Below are positions 11,830 to 24,339 of a DNA stretch of 64,000 nt, piece by piece. The stretch comes from Emydura subglobosa (lineage: Eukaryota; Chordata; Testudines; Chelidae), in the NCBI GenBank assembly GCA_007922225.1, contig ML679961.1, forward strand, positions 66,911,075 through 66,975,074. The letters run 5' to 3'. How positions within the stretch are numbered: position 1 is the first letter of the stretch; each line of letters starts with the position of its first letter. The notes under the pieces are model-generated. The model searched no databases, had not been told where the DNA came from, and saw only the letters and a list, made by a program, of their open reading frames with translations. The position numbers and the translations under genes were made by a program.

Positions 11830-12695
11830 CGAAAGTTGGATTGCACCAGGGGTGAGCCCTAAGTCCACTGCTGTTTATTATTATTTATTAGCAGGAAGAT
11901 CCCAATGGGAAAAGGTGAGAAGCTGCTATATGCAAATGACAAAGCAATAAAGGCATCCTCAAAAGAAAACCGAGAGGAAATAGTAAACCTGTGATATGAC
12001 CAACTAAAATGGCATGGGATGAAAATGAGCATGACCAAGGCTGATGTCATGGGGTCAGTAGAGGTGCCACAAGAAAACTGGACATAGAGATTAATGGAAT
12101 GAGACTAAACAAGCCCTACCAGTTCAAGTACCTTGGCAGCTAAATCATGGAAAACAGTGAGCTTGAACATGAGATACAGTTCAGATTGGGAAGTGCTGAA
12201 GGGTATGGAATAACATCCAGGTGCAGTATATGACAAGAGTATGCCACTGACACTAAAAGCCAACTGTATAGAACAGTGATGTGCTCTGCAATGCTGTATA
12301 ATATAGCAGCATGAGCGATAAGAGACCCTATAGGTGTTTGAGGTGAAATGTTTTTGTGCCATAAAAGGGGTTATATGAAGAAACAGATTTTGAAATGAAA
12401 GTATTAGGATGGAAGTCAAAGTCCATGAGGTAGCTGACAAAACCCAGGAAACGCAACTTTGCTGCTTTGGACATATGCAGAGGATGAATTAAGGGAACCT
12501 GGTGAAGATAGTGTGACAGGAGAGAATGGTCAGAAAGACATGCTGAGGAAAGCTGTAGCAGCAATGGATGAATTGCATTAAAGAAGATTGTAAGCACATG
12601 GATTTTAGTGCTGCCTTGGACAGATGAAGGTAGCAAATCCTTGCACAATGACCTGACCTCAGTAGAATGGATAATAATAATAAGTAGTAGTACTT
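11830..12695 (+). pseudogene. RTE-clade LINE, C-terminal reverse transcriptase part
   Basis: Conceptual plus-strand translation, across several frame changes, gives the C-terminal half of a non-LTR reverse transcriptase. It begins with LHQG-ALSPLLFI and continues with LLYANDKAIKAS at the position of the YADD/FADD catalytic motif. The RTE-type tail follows: MPLTLKANC, CFGHMQRM in place of the usual W/C-YGHV-R, and WMNCIKEDCKHMDFSAALDR ending in a stop near 12625. A short 3' region and an ATAATAATAATAA simple repeat (about 12670-12690) follow, typical of RTE tails. RTE proteins combine an AP endonuclease and a reverse transcriptase; the endonuclease is absent, so this is a 5'-truncated dead copy. 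Confidence 0.8.
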
Positions 12696-12699
12696 TAAT

Positions 12700-13221
12700 T
12701 TAGAATAAATCAAGTCATTGCTTGGATAAAGAGAAATATATATATATAAACCTTTGGTATTTTTCAAGTAAAACAGGTGTGTAGATTATTTTTTGCCAGC
12801 TCAGTTTGGTAGTTGACAATGCTGGTCTTTTGTGACAGGCATACAAATACATAAAATTCACAGAGCTATTACAGGTGGTAATATACTATAGTTGTTAGTT
12901 TTGCTTGATTCCAAATAACACTGCATTAGCAATAATTGGCTTTGATAAGACATAAGTGTTGCCAGTGGGAGCCTTTGGATTGAACCTTTCAGTTTTTCAC
13001 TCAGGTGTTTCAGATTTGGGGAATAATGCATTAAAAGAACTGAGCTAGTTTTATACAGTTTCAGCTTGCATCCTTCTTATTACGTCTCCTTCTGACAGAT
13101 GATCTCTGATAGAGCAGTGGAGTTTCACTATTTATGTCACTGTCCGTAAGTCCAAACATATGAGAAAATATCTACCTGTTAGAAAAACTGATCCATCATT
13201 TTAATTTGTTGATTCTGAGTT
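12700..13221. other. No gene recognised
   Basis: AT-rich sequence with a short ATATATATATA run at about 12739-12750. Nothing else recognised. Confidence 0.5.
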
Positions 13222-13900
13222 TAATTTTTGTACGGTGGCACAGGGCGACTGGCTCTTTAAGGAGGATCAGGCCTCAGGCTGCTCATGACAGCTTTCTGAA
13301 GGCCCACCTGGGAGCAGTTTATTGTGCCAGTGGCTGCTTATGGGTTAACTAGTAAACAAGCACCTGGACTTAATAAAAAGTTTATTTTAATAAAAAGTTC
13401 AGTTAGGGAGGCTATTCCCAGGGAGAAGGTTCTTCTGGAGAGAGACAGGGCTCATGAAGAGAGAGGAGCGGTCCCAGTGAGCAAGTGCTCCCAGGGAAAG
13501 GATAGAAGCAGTCCAGGAGAACAAACAATGAATGGGATCTTCCAGGGAGCTGCTAGAGGCTTACTCAGCAAAGAGTTATGTACTGGGGAAGAGTGGCAGC
13601 AGGCAGAATGCCCTGCAGAGGCCCAATTCCAGACAAGGAATTCAGCCTGAGAGTAGCCTGCAGCTAAAGGACCAAGATATAAGATTGACTTACACAGAGG
13701 TGGAGGGTTTTCTGGTTGAGTAGCTGACTGAAGGTTTTGCTTAAGTTTTTTGTTCAATAAATGAGACGCTCCACAGAGGGCACTTTTTAGTACCCTGAAG
13801 GCCTGCTTGGATTTGTTTATACCTTGTCTCAGGGGAAATTAAGGCAAGGCACCATACCCAACTGGGTGCTCTGAAAAGACATGTACTCTGACAAGACTAT
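13222..13900 (+). repeat. Unclassified LTR-like or retroposed repeat
   Basis: This block is richer in G+C than its flanks and contains purine-rich stretches with GGGAG and CCAGG words. It ends with an AATAAA signal (TGTTCAATAAATGAG, about 13750-13764). A TAATAAAAAGTT-type string is duplicated around 13372-13400. The look is that of a retroelement 3' region or LTR, but I found no inverted ends or target duplication, so the class is open. Confidence 0.3.
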
Positions 13901-14124
13901 CTTTGAATATATCAATAAAGAATTAGTTCATGAATGAAAGATTCCTGGAATGTTTATGCTTATTGCAGGTTATCACTGGGTATAAAGTGCAAATATAAGC
14001 ATGTCCTTGCTTTTTTTGAGTCTATTTTGCTTTGGAAGAGGCAGACAGTTTTTATTCATTATCCCAATTTTGGTCTGTGATGACAGAGTAGAGGTATGTG
14101 TCCATTTTTCAGTTGTTTTGAAGA

Positions 14125-14280
14125 AACACTTATCACCTTGTACAAATCAGTTAACCTCTCTATGCCTGAGTTACCTCATCTATAGAATGGGGATAATATT
14201 TCTTACTCAGAGAAGTATTCTGAGGATACATTTATTAATATATGTAATGCTCTCAGAAACTATGATGGGGGATATCTAAG
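14125..14280 (+). repeat. MIR-like SINE fragment
   Basis: TCAGTTAACCTCTCTATGCC, then CTCATCTATAGAATGGGGAT, matches the MIR/CORE-SINE body on the plus strand (the 'cctcatctgtaaaatgggg' region). It continues with TTCTGAGGATACATTTATT and TAATGCTCTCAGA. The tRNA head is not seen. Confidence 0.72.
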
Positions 14281-16755
14281 ATGCCAGATAGAGACAAGTC
14301 TCTATTTCATTGGTAGGAGAGGAGACCTCAGGAATCCACACAGCTTTTTGGTAAAACTTTTATCAGAATTTGGCACTGACCCCATTAGCCAGGGTCTTTA
14401 CTATTTTTGAATTCTTCCTTAATCTTTGAAAGACTCTTTTAAACCACTTTAAACTGTATACATCTTATATGTTTTATGTTATTAATACTGAATGCCTTAC
14501 AATGAATTCAAAACACTGCCTTATATGATCATTTTAATATCTTAGATATTTTTCTAACACTATTTTCCTATGATATATCAAGGGATAGTTATTTTTACTT
14601 TTCAAACATATTGTGACTTAAATGTATTATCCTTATTAATACTCATGCTTTTATGAATGCCTTACAACCTATAGGTTTAATTGCCCAGCCCCTCTTCAGT
14701 CAGTCATGAGTCTTGGGAAGGCAGATGAGAAGAGGAAAGTCTCTTGAGATTATTAATAGCCTCTCTGGCACTGACATTCAACCATCAGCCACAGCAATTG
14801 ACTGGTGCAATGGAATCTCTCCCAGAAGTAGTGTTTTAACTGCAGTGTTGTCTGATGTGAGGTCAGGGAGAACAGAATTCAGGATCAAGTCTTTTGGAGG
14901 TATCTGCACATAGTCTCTTGCCTCCTTTGAACACTCAAAAACCACATTAGGGTCCTGTTCTCACACTACAAAATGCTAGAAACTTTCACTGAAATTAAAA
15001 GAAGTTGTATTCTGCAGCAGGACTATAGGGATCAACAGATTAGAAACTGGCCCAAAATAGATTATTTTTATGTAGTGGAGTGCCATGGGTATTTTTCATC
15101 TCCTGTACAGTTTAAAAATGTAGTTCTAAATTTAACGGTGCTGATTTCCTTTATAAACAGCCTGCCTGTAATTTCAATTGTATGCTCTCCTGGGGCTCAC
15201 ACAGGGCACAGCCTGTACATGCTGATGCACACTGAATCTAGTTTTTGCATGCTGGTGCAGTCTGGGTGCAAAAGCTGTATATTCTGATGCATTCAGTTGA
15301 CTTTACCAGCTGGTGTATATGGTAAAGAAACTGCAGTCATTCTAGTCAGAATGCTTATCCAAGGGAGTACTGTGAACATTACACTGTGGTGATCTTGAGT
15401 AACCCAGCTCTATTTGAATTATTCAGCACTAACAAGCAGCAAGGAGAGAATTAGGCAAGTCCGACAACTCTTCAAAATACCCTTTAAACTCTCAAGCAAG
15501 ACTTAAGAAGTTTAAGAGAGGAATCCAGGTGCTAACTATTATCAGTTCCCTTCTTCCTTTTTTACAAAGACAAAGTAAACTTTATGTCTTGTTTCCCAGC
15601 CATACTTCTGAAGTTGGATGATATCAGGAATATTTAAAAATGTTTCTACAAACCAATAGGTGTGTAAGGCACTTGACAGTTGAATTGTTGAGTTCTTTGG
15701 TTTAATAAGGTGAAATATCTCTTTCTCTTGCCCCAAAATATATGGAAAAAAACCCAAAAAACTTTCAAGCCATCCTTACATTGCTCTAAACTACAATGAA
15801 ATTAGATCATAAACCAGAGAAAAGCCATCAGGGTATTTAATGAGGGAACAATCAAAACATAGATTATTAGAAAAGTCAAAGTCGGATAACAACTATTTCT
15901 CCACTCCCCACTTTACTCTAAGTGTTATATACCATTGTAGGCAGACCTTGAATTGCAACATACACATCAGAAAAACAGCAGGAGAAGAACTTGGTTTGGG
16001 GAATATGAATTGCATAGCTGTCCATTATGGTGTTTTACACCTCCTGTGAAGCATCTAATAATAGCAACTGTTAGAGACAGGCTACTGGATTATATGGAGC
16101 AATTGCTATGAATTTGATCTCATATCCCTTTTATCCTCTGAAGAAGACTGTGAAAGCAACAGTTTTTCCTTTAATCAGACCTCTTCATGGATCAACTACC
16201 TGGGACAAAAAACAATTTAATTTTCATCATATTGCTTTCGCCTCTCCCTCACGTGGATCATTATCATTGTAAAATTCAACCTTGAGAAATTGTTTCCTTA
16301 TGTTATTAAATGTACCAATGTTATTAAATGTACCAATGCCTGTTTTCTGCCCTGCTCAAAGACTGACCTCTTTGCAATAAGGTACTTGAAAAAAATCCTT
16401 TCCAAGGGTATATAAGTATTACCTATTGCACGTAAGTGTCATGTGTCACTCCATGTGTAGCATAGACCTAAGACTAGTTGGGCTTGAATATCATTTTTTT
16501 GGAATCAAGATCTGATTGTGACTTGGTAATTGGTCTGCTCTGTGGTTGAAACTGGGAGAGTAAAAAAAGGAAGCTCCTTTGAGCAGAAACTCTACTACAG
16601 GTGCCTGACCCTTTTATAGGGAATGTCAAACACATCACCTGAGGCATCAGGAGCTCAGGAGAGGAATGTGGCTCAGCTGCAGCTAATTGCTCCATCAGGA
16701 AGAAAAACCAGGAAAGGACAGTTCTGGCCAACTGCTCTTTAAGTTTGGCAAGACC
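14281..16755. other. No gene recognised; 18-bp tandem duplication at 16301-16336
   Basis: Mostly unique-looking AT-rich sequence. At 16301-16318 and 16319-16336 the 18-mer TGTTATTAAATGTACCAA occurs twice in perfect tandem. Open frames are short and unrecognised. Confidence 0.5.
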
Positions 16756-16759
16756 AAGA

Positions 16760-17000
16760 CCTGTCTAGATTGACTGAGTGGTCAGTGTAGACTCACTCAA
16801 TCAATCAGGAAGTCGACGCAGTAAATTCACCCCCTCAACTGGTGTAGTGCTGCATCGACGGGAACCGACGCGGTGCAGTGCAGACGGCGCGCAGAACGGG
16901 GAAACAGTTGACGAGAGTTGTGCAAGCTACACAGAGTAGCTTGCGTAACTCCCATCGACTGCCACCGAATCGCCCGGTAGCTGTAGACCAGGCTTCATCT
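16760..17000. repeat. Partial Harbinger-like MITE fragment
   Basis: AGTCGACGCAG, GGTGTAGTGCTGCATCGACG and a CTGTAGACCAGGC end resemble elements bounded by GGCCTGGTCTACACT-type ends, several of which lie at 50-51.4 kb. It is locally CpG-rich (GACGCGGTGC, ACGGCGCGC). A short stem, CAAGCTAC with GTAGCTTG, is present near 16922-16943. I cannot place a left end or target duplication. Confidence 0.45.
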
Positions 17001-19583
17001 ATGCAAAGATGAGTGAGAGGCTGTAAGGCTCTTCTGCCTTTGTTTATTGAACTGTGGCTGTGAGAAGCCCAATTGCCTTGGCCATTTGAACCAGCTCTGG
17101 AGCCCCAAACCTTGGATTGTTTCCCCTGCACCTGACTTGGCCTTTCTGACTGGTTGCTGTGACCTGACAGCAACCAGTCCTACAACACATAGTTAGCACA
17201 GAAGTCACTGAGAATGACTTCCTACTGAGAAATTGTTTAGTTACCGCCTACATAGTCTCAGCAATTGGTCAGAGAAAGTGTCACTCCTAATAGACAATTG
17301 CTCCATAAAATGCTCCCCATTATTCTATCAGATATTAAAAAGGCCATGCTATTCTTCAATAAATGAACCTTAATTATACCTAGTGCAAAATATACCTTGT
17401 AGTTACACTGTGTGCTCAGATGATTAAATGTCAGCTAGGAGTGCCTAATTTTGCTCATATGTTCAACCAATTTGACAGGAATTCAAATGTTGTTGCATGA
17501 TGATAACACAAAACAAAGCCTCACTCCACTGTGTTGGATGCTGAACAGGCATAAAATAGAAATGTCCCTGGCCTGAATAGCTTACAGTCTAAATTTAAGA
17601 CAAGAAAGAACAAGTGAATTTAAACAAAAATGGGATGGAGGAAGGGAAAGAAGGTCAAGGTTAAGAATGTTACCACAGTTACATTACACAGTTAACACAG
17701 GCTAGCTAGAGTACAATCTGATGATCACAGATTCAATCAGTCTTTTTAAAACAAACATAGAAATCACCTCTGTCTATAATTATTCCCAGTTTCGTGTGTG
17801 TGTGTGTATGTATGTAAAGTTGCAGAAGGGTGTGTGTGTGTATATAGTATACACACATATGTTTAAACCCCTGCAACTTCATAACTTCATAGGATAAAGT
17901 AAAAACAACACTAGCTCAACAATTCCCTAGCATTAACCCGCTTTTTTTGCTGCTCAGGGTCCATCTGTTACCAAAGTCAGATGATTATCCTTTAAGGAAA
18001 ACACCTCCAGTGGTGATGTCACAAGACAGTTGAGGCCTCCTGCTGTTTCCTTTCTCACCATAGTCACCTCTGAGTAAAAAATATTTCTAAGTCAACAGCA
18101 AAAGCCCACAGATGAGTCAGAGGGCTCTGAAGGTACTGTTCAATCCAAAAGAATAGTGTTAGGGGAGATATTGGCTGCAATACCCCCCATCCTGGTGCTA
18201 TAGCTTGCCCTGCAGCCATTCCATTTTCTTTCCAGATGTGCAGGAAATAAACACCATTAAAATTACAGGAGTACTTCATTTCTGTAAATATTTAATAGAT
18301 TAAGTGCCAATAGATGGCACTCAAGAATACGTAACATAGTTTATGGAGTTTGTAGGACCAATAAAACTTCCTTTTATGTCTACAAATGGCTTCCCCTGGC
18401 AGTTCTTTACATCTGCTGTTAACACAAAGGTAAAAGAGAGGTATAATCTAGTGGTCTGATCATAGAGCTAAGTGTCTGGAATTTCTGCTTCCTGCCTCTC
18501 CCCTGTGGCTTTATGCAAGGAATTTGCAGCCAAATTTTCAAATGTGATCACTGAATTTCAGTACCTCTATTTCTGGTTCTCCAACTTAAGACACCTTAAA
18601 GTGAAATCTCTCTGTTTTAAGGTGCTTTTTATTTTGGGGTTGTTATTTTCTTCTTGTTGTTTTTATAGCATGACTTTCCACACATGGCACATAAATAATA
18701 TACTTGGTTATGGATAGACACATCCATTATGGCATAATCAGAGGAGAATTACATAATTTCATGTTCCAATATCTTGTTCATGACACCTGCAGAATGTTGA
18801 TATTTTTACTTTGAGGAAAGGGACCCTAGAGACAAGAGACTGAGCCTTTAACTTTACTTCTCTGCTTCTCCTAGGTTATTTGGGAACATTTTCTCTGAGA
18901 GTGCTGAAAGCCATTCGAGAAGTTCCCTTAAGCCATGCCAAGTCTGTGCTCACAGACACAAGTCCATTATTTGTGATGGATTTTATTACTGCAAGCAGTA
19001 TATACAGCTGCACAGCAGGAATATTTAACCAGGAACAAGATAAACTTTCTAAAGCTTCTTATTCTGATTTGGGATTGCTCCTCCATGTCAATTGATATTG
19101 GAAATAGTTACTCTTTAGGACCGTTAGAGGAAAAGATGTGTGAAGAAAAATTAAAACATAATTAAATGAAGGCAGAACATCATGTCTGAGTTGATATATC
19201 ATAAGCTTCCTCAATGTTCAAAGATTACAGTATCCTTTCATCCCTGGAAGTCGTTCTTTCTTTCTTGCTCTTGGTCTTGTATATTTAGCTCTTCAGTGGC
19301 AGGAGAAAGTGAAGTGTGTAGCTTTATCACACCAAAATAATTGAGCTACACAAACAGTACCAATGACTGCAAGACAAGGGCATCATTGCAAAGCAGTTTT
19401 CCCAAGAGTAAGGATCTTAGTTTCAGAGTTCTAACACAGTTCCAATTTGGACAACTACATGCTGCTTCCCTTAACTCCCCCTACATCTATTGTTTACAGG
19501 TCCTCTTCACTATTAAACTGTTGTTGCATTAAACCAAAGAGGTGGTGGCATTTTGATGGTGGGTGAAGTGATTTTTGTATATG
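17001..19583. other. No gene recognised; hairpin at 17817-17879
   Basis: Nothing I can identify as coding. One clear hairpin stands out: AAGTTGCAG at 17817-17825 pairs with CTGCAACTT at 17871-17879. Inside it, TGTGTGTATA pairs with TATACACACA. A (GT)n run lies next to it at about 17794-17807. Confidence 0.5.
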
Positions 19584-19686
19584 TTGGGCCAGGTTCCTCA
19601 CCCCATCACTGCAGTTTTATGTCAGTATAACTCCATTGACTTTGATGGAGTTACACCAGTGTAATGGAAGGGAGAATCAGGCTCAT
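19584..19686. repeat. Short palindromic repeat (GGGCC..ATTCTCA type)
   Basis: GGGCCAGGTTCCTCA at the left and GAGAATCAGGCTCA at the right are imperfect inverted ends. The centre is a palindrome, ACTCCATTGAC-TTT-GATGGAGTTACACC. The same plan recurs at about ten other loci here. Confidence 0.6.
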
Positions 19687-20617
19687 GACAGTCCCAGACA
19701 AATGCTTTAATGTCGAGTTAAGAGTACATATTAGTCATTTAAGGGTAAAAATACTTAGAAGAACATTATAATTATACAAACACACAAAAAACAAAAACAA
19801 AACAAAAACCCAGCCACTGAAAAGGTAGGGTTAATGTTCAACTTAAAAGAAATGGAACCACTTAGAAATACGAAAAATTGCTGTTCCACATTGTAGATCA
19901 TTTTTGTATCCTTCAGTGTGAAAAGCACTACTATAAATAAACTGTTATTATTGCTAATGTAAAAATAGCCTTGTCAGATCCATAAGGATGAGGTCAGAGA
20001 TCTATGGCAGAAATGACAGCTTACCTGGTTTCCAAGAAGAATCTTTTTCCAGGTGCTCCTGTGCTCCAAACGGGAACTGGTACCAGCTGCCCGTCACACT
20101 TATGTCACTATTGGAAAAAAACAACATGGTTTGGTCAAAAAGGAGTGATTTTTGCCTTAATGTTAGTTGTGGGCAAGAATATTATATTTGAAAACTTCTT
20201 AATTTTAATTTTTTTAATGGATTTTGTTATTTCACTGAAATGCCCTGATACTGCAAAATAACCGCAATTTTGTGGGGTGGAGTTTGCTTGCTCAAGGATA
20301 GGACTATATTGGGGTAAAAATAGTCCATTTTTACTTCTGAATGTCCAATTTCTGAATGAAACTCACCTGTCCCCCCAAATTCTAATATGTTGATGTTAGC
20401 AGCAAATTCTTGTATGTTAAAATGTTATAATTTCACATAGTCCTATATCATGCATCCCTACACTGAATCCTACCCTCTCAAGCCTACATGAAAATTAAGA
20501 TCATTTCAGGCGTAAAATAAACTCTAAGAATGAGAGTGAATATCTTGTCCATATCATCTACTGAAGAGGTAGAGCTCCTTAGAAAATCTAATGGGCAGAT
20601 CTGTTCATATACAGACA
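19687..20617. other. No gene recognised; exon-like minus-strand segment at 20025-20107
   Basis: AT-rich. The only unusual point is an 83-base minus-strand stretch with good acceptor and donor sites, discussed in the findings. It is not confident enough to call a gene. Confidence 0.4.
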
Positions 20618-20702
20618 GAACTTCAGCTGATGCATACCAGCATAGCTCCACTAACTTGAATAGAGTTTTGCTGATTTACATCAGCAGATAATTTGGTCCA
20701 TA
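20618..20702. repeat. Short palindromic repeat copy
   Basis: CTTCAGCTGATGCATACCAG and GCTGATTTACATCAGCAGAT are inverted arms around ATAGCTCCACTAACTTGAAT. This is the same CAGCTGGTGTAAAT-type fold-back as other copies in the window, more decayed. Confidence 0.5.
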
Positions 20703-23350
20703 GCACACATCTGCTGGCGGAAAAGTTACAAAGCACAGATGTGGCAATCAAGGAGCTAGATCTCTAGCTGCATTAAGAGAGATTTGGTCCATTCTAGCAG
20801 TGCTGGAGGCATGGCTAAGGAAAAGGGAAGTGAGGCTTGTTTACACCATGATGATCTCTGTTCTCTGGAACAGTCTTCAGGCAAGCAAGAATTTTATGTT
20901 GTATGATCTTAAATTTAGAAGCTGGCTTTGCAATATGGGTGAAGAATGAGGTACACCAGATGCCTTTGATATACTGAAAAAAATTATGAGAGATAGTGAG
21001 TCAAAGAGGAAGGAGGGATCAAACACTTTGACAGGTGTTTTATGATGATATCCTTTGCACTTGCAAATAGAGGACAGTTAGTTTATGTCTAGGACTAGTT
21101 ATAGATTGAACACTGATTCTGGGATTTCTAAAGTCTTTGCACACCTAGATTCTAGATGGAGTTACTGGTGGATTCCAAAAGAGAATCACTGGATTGCTGG
21201 AGCGCAGAGGTTCATGTGAACTGAAATATAAATGAGCAGAATTCTTTGTGAGGAAGATTTCAGACATAGGGAGCTGACAAGGCTAACCTGAGTGTGTTCA
21301 AGTCCCCCCTCACAGCAGGCATGGTTGAGTGATAGGATTAGTGAGATAGATTTTCACTAATGAATTGAAAGCTTTCAGATTTTTCTTCAGAAATCTTAAA
21401 ATAAACCCAACCTTTCTGTGTTGTGTTGAGGTAAGGAGAAGCTATAAATATCACTGACTTGGATGTAGATGAATCAAAGTCTGGTACTCTGTCTTTTTCT
21501 GTTTAAAGATTTAGACACAGGTCATTCAGTTTTAAATTTAAAGGGGCAAGAGCAAGTAATGATTTGTTTTGTAGGAGATGAACAGCTATGACTGCCCCTT
21601 TCCACCTTGATGCTGGTGGCCCATGAAACGTCTTCCTGCAAGTGTTCCTGATATTGGCCCTGGAGAAAGATAGGAGTGTTGTTCTTTATAAAAGAGGTTG
21701 TTTCTCAGGGGAGTGTCAGCTGGTAACTGGTTGGTTTTACTGTTTATGGGACAGATAGTCTGGGAACAATAGAGTGTTGTCAGCAGTGGGAAATCAGGGT
21801 GGTGTGATAACCTCAGTGAGAGTAAGTTTTGCCTCCCAACTTGTGCCTCATTGCATGGGCTGAGCACAATTAAGCATACCAAACTGCTAATGGCTGCAAA
21901 GGCCATGGCCTACTCCCATTGCACCACCCAGCAAAACAGACCAGCTGGGGAGGTGAGTTGCGTCCTCTTACATGTGGTATGAGAGGCCATATTCCCCCTA
22001 TGTACCAGAAAGCTCGGAGGTATTATTGTGCTTTGTGGAAAGACATTGCTTTCTGGAACTCCATTTTGCTGAGCAGCATCAACCCCAATACCTAGACAAT
22101 AAATAAAAAATACAATCCTGCCTTTTATTTTTAGCTAGCCCATAATGAAGCTTACAGTGGGTTCATAATGCCCACAGTTAGAGCACACAGCTCCTCATCA
22201 CCCAATGAAAAGATATCATGCAGGATAAGAGTGTATTTTCTTCTTTTAGTTTTAGTGACAATAGTCAGCTTCTCTTCCAGTGCAACTGGTACATGTAGCA
22301 GTCAGTCCATGCTGTCTCAATTACCTCAGGATGCATGAGCTTCCTAGGGATTCCTTGTGGGACATACAAATTGACAATGATGTGTGTCACTCCAATTCTC
22401 CTCCTGCTTTGTCTAGGTCTGCCCCCTTCCCAGCAGTGGATCCCTCAGCCTACATTAGGGCTTTCCATGGGGCCCAACAAAAAAGGAGACCATGCTGTGG
22501 AGGCAACAGATTCCCCATCCTTTGCATGTGGGGGATACAAGCAGTGATAATTTTCTATCTATGAAGAACGAGAAGACATAATCTGGTCCCAATTAATCCT
22601 AGTGTATAAGGTGTTTTATTAGAAAATACCTAACATGACCCTCTGTAGGATAATAATCACCTTCCTTTGGGATGGTTGGGATAGGGTAACAAACACTTTC
22701 TACCATAAAAATATACAGCACTGTTCTCTGTAATGATTGCAAGGGAAAATTATGCAGTAATTTCAAGCAGGCTGTGCTTTGGTACAAAATTGTACTTCTA
22801 CTTCAATCTTTTAAACCTTTAGTTACAGAACATCCTTATCTTTGTATCAACAAAAACAGCAGAACTAATTACTTAAAAGTGCTATTCTCTAAAGGAGGCT
22901 CACATAGAGCAGATAATGGCCAGGAGAACTTGGCTAGATAATCTGTTACTTTTGGGCTGCATGCAGTAACTAATCCACTGGGCTACATGGATGTATTTAA
23001 ATTAGATATATGCAGGCAATGTATTATTTATAACCAAAAGCATGAATACCTCAACATACCCACATTTAGCAGGTATCCGGTCTGTGCCAAAAGTCTACAC
23101 TAGATACTTGCATTAAGAATTATGGAGAGTTTATCAGATGATAGTCTTGTATTTATACTTTAACTGTTTTGCTCCCTTATGGTCTGTCATCTTTACCTTG
23201 ATGTATCACAAACTCAGATGTGTATCTCGCTTTGGAAAATGGATCTGGCCAGTAAACTCTGCAATGTTCTCTTCATCATTCCCTTCATCTGACGATCCCA
23301 AAGCATATTACAAACATTCATTAAACCCCCCAAAAAACCTGTTGCTAGAT
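20703..23350. other. No gene recognised
   Basis: Long stretch without a supportable gene, SINE or transposon end. Several open frames of 60-106 codons occur on both strands, but none contains a recognisable motif or lies between convincing splice sites. Confidence 0.5.
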
Positions 23351-23354
23351 AAAT

Positions 23355-23500
23355 AGTATCATTTCTATTTTAAAGTTATGGAAACAGAGGCCTAGAGAGG
23401 ATATGGTACTTGCTCAAGGTTATACAGCAAGTAAGAGAGAGGGGTAACAGAATCCATGTGTCCTAACACATTGTCCCCTGCTCTGCACTACATGACATTC
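23355..23500 (-). repeat. MIR-like SINE fragment
   Basis: Antisense MIR body on the plus strand: TTTTAAAGTTATGGAAACAG, then GAGGCCTAGAGAGG, then CTTGCTCAAGGTTATACAGC. The ends are diffuse. Confidence 0.68.
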
Positions 23501-23999
23501 TCTTCTATACATTCATGCAATTAGGGCTCAATTGTGATAATACCATACAGTCTGAGATTGGTGGTTTGTAGGCTTAGTATCTCAATGCCTACCTACTCCT
23601 GCATGTAGGACTCAAGTTCCAGGTAGCCTGGAGGCGAAGGCTGAGGGCTGGTGTCCTTACTCTCTGGTGCAGGTGTGCAGTCCAAGTCACAACCAAGCCC
23701 TTGTGGTTATTTAGGAAAATCATGGATGGCTTTTCACTGACCTCTCTGCCCATAGCTGCCAGCCTGTATTCTATTTTCTTCTGTTCCATATAGGTTCTTC
23801 TGCTGCCCTCACCATTGTAGTACCTAAATGGCTTCCAGTAGCACATTAAGTAATGTGCCTGTTATCTGATATGAATGGTTTGTTCTTTTTCTCATCCTCT
23901 CCCCAAGGAGAGAATTGCATGTTCAGGGAACTATTCTGGTAAGTTTTTTATTTTAAATATAGAGGCTGCTCTGTGCTCATGTTAGAGAAAACAGATTGA

Positions 24000-24335
24000 A
24001 GAAGTTTGCCTTGCATTTAGAGTCGAAGGTGGTAAGATTTGTGGTGATCTTTGGCTCCTGTGGAACTCCACAGTCTTGAACCAGCCTTCTAGAAAGTTCT
24101 GTATCCTTCACAGATGAGCTTTATCCTTATTGTAGAGAATTCCATTGTGCTGGGGAGTGGAGTTGTTGACCACATCTTCATCCTAGAGCTTTAGTTGATC
24201 TCTTAGCTATTCTGGGCTCAGGCCTTGGTGCACCTTGAATCTGACTCAGTAGTCTATGGGGAGCCAAGTGTAGAGTGCATAAGACAAGGCTGATGTGCTT
24301 GTGTAAGCTGGATGAATGGTCCCGCTATTGTGGGG
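24000..24335 (-). repeat. LINE 3' UTR-like sequence
   Basis: GCACCTTGAATCTGACTCAG and GGGAGCCAAGTGTAGAGTGC resemble a phrase I associate with antisense 3' regions of ancient L2/CR1-related LINEs in reptiles. With the L2-like coding fragment at 25.4-25.7 kb (same strand), it may be one LINE split by the GC-rich block between them. This is inference. Confidence 0.35.
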
Positions 24336-24339
24336 AACT

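Noticed and set aside
18872..19095. Possible exon after the acceptor-like CTTCTCCTAG
   Set aside because: The 3' splice-like site is good, but no donor follows in a sensible place and the reading (starting GYLGTFSLRVLKAIREV) is not recognised.
23589..23846. Minus-strand frame of 85 codons containing NGEGSRRTYMEQKKIEYRLA
   Set aside because: Looks protein-like in part, but I could not place it in any family or splice context.
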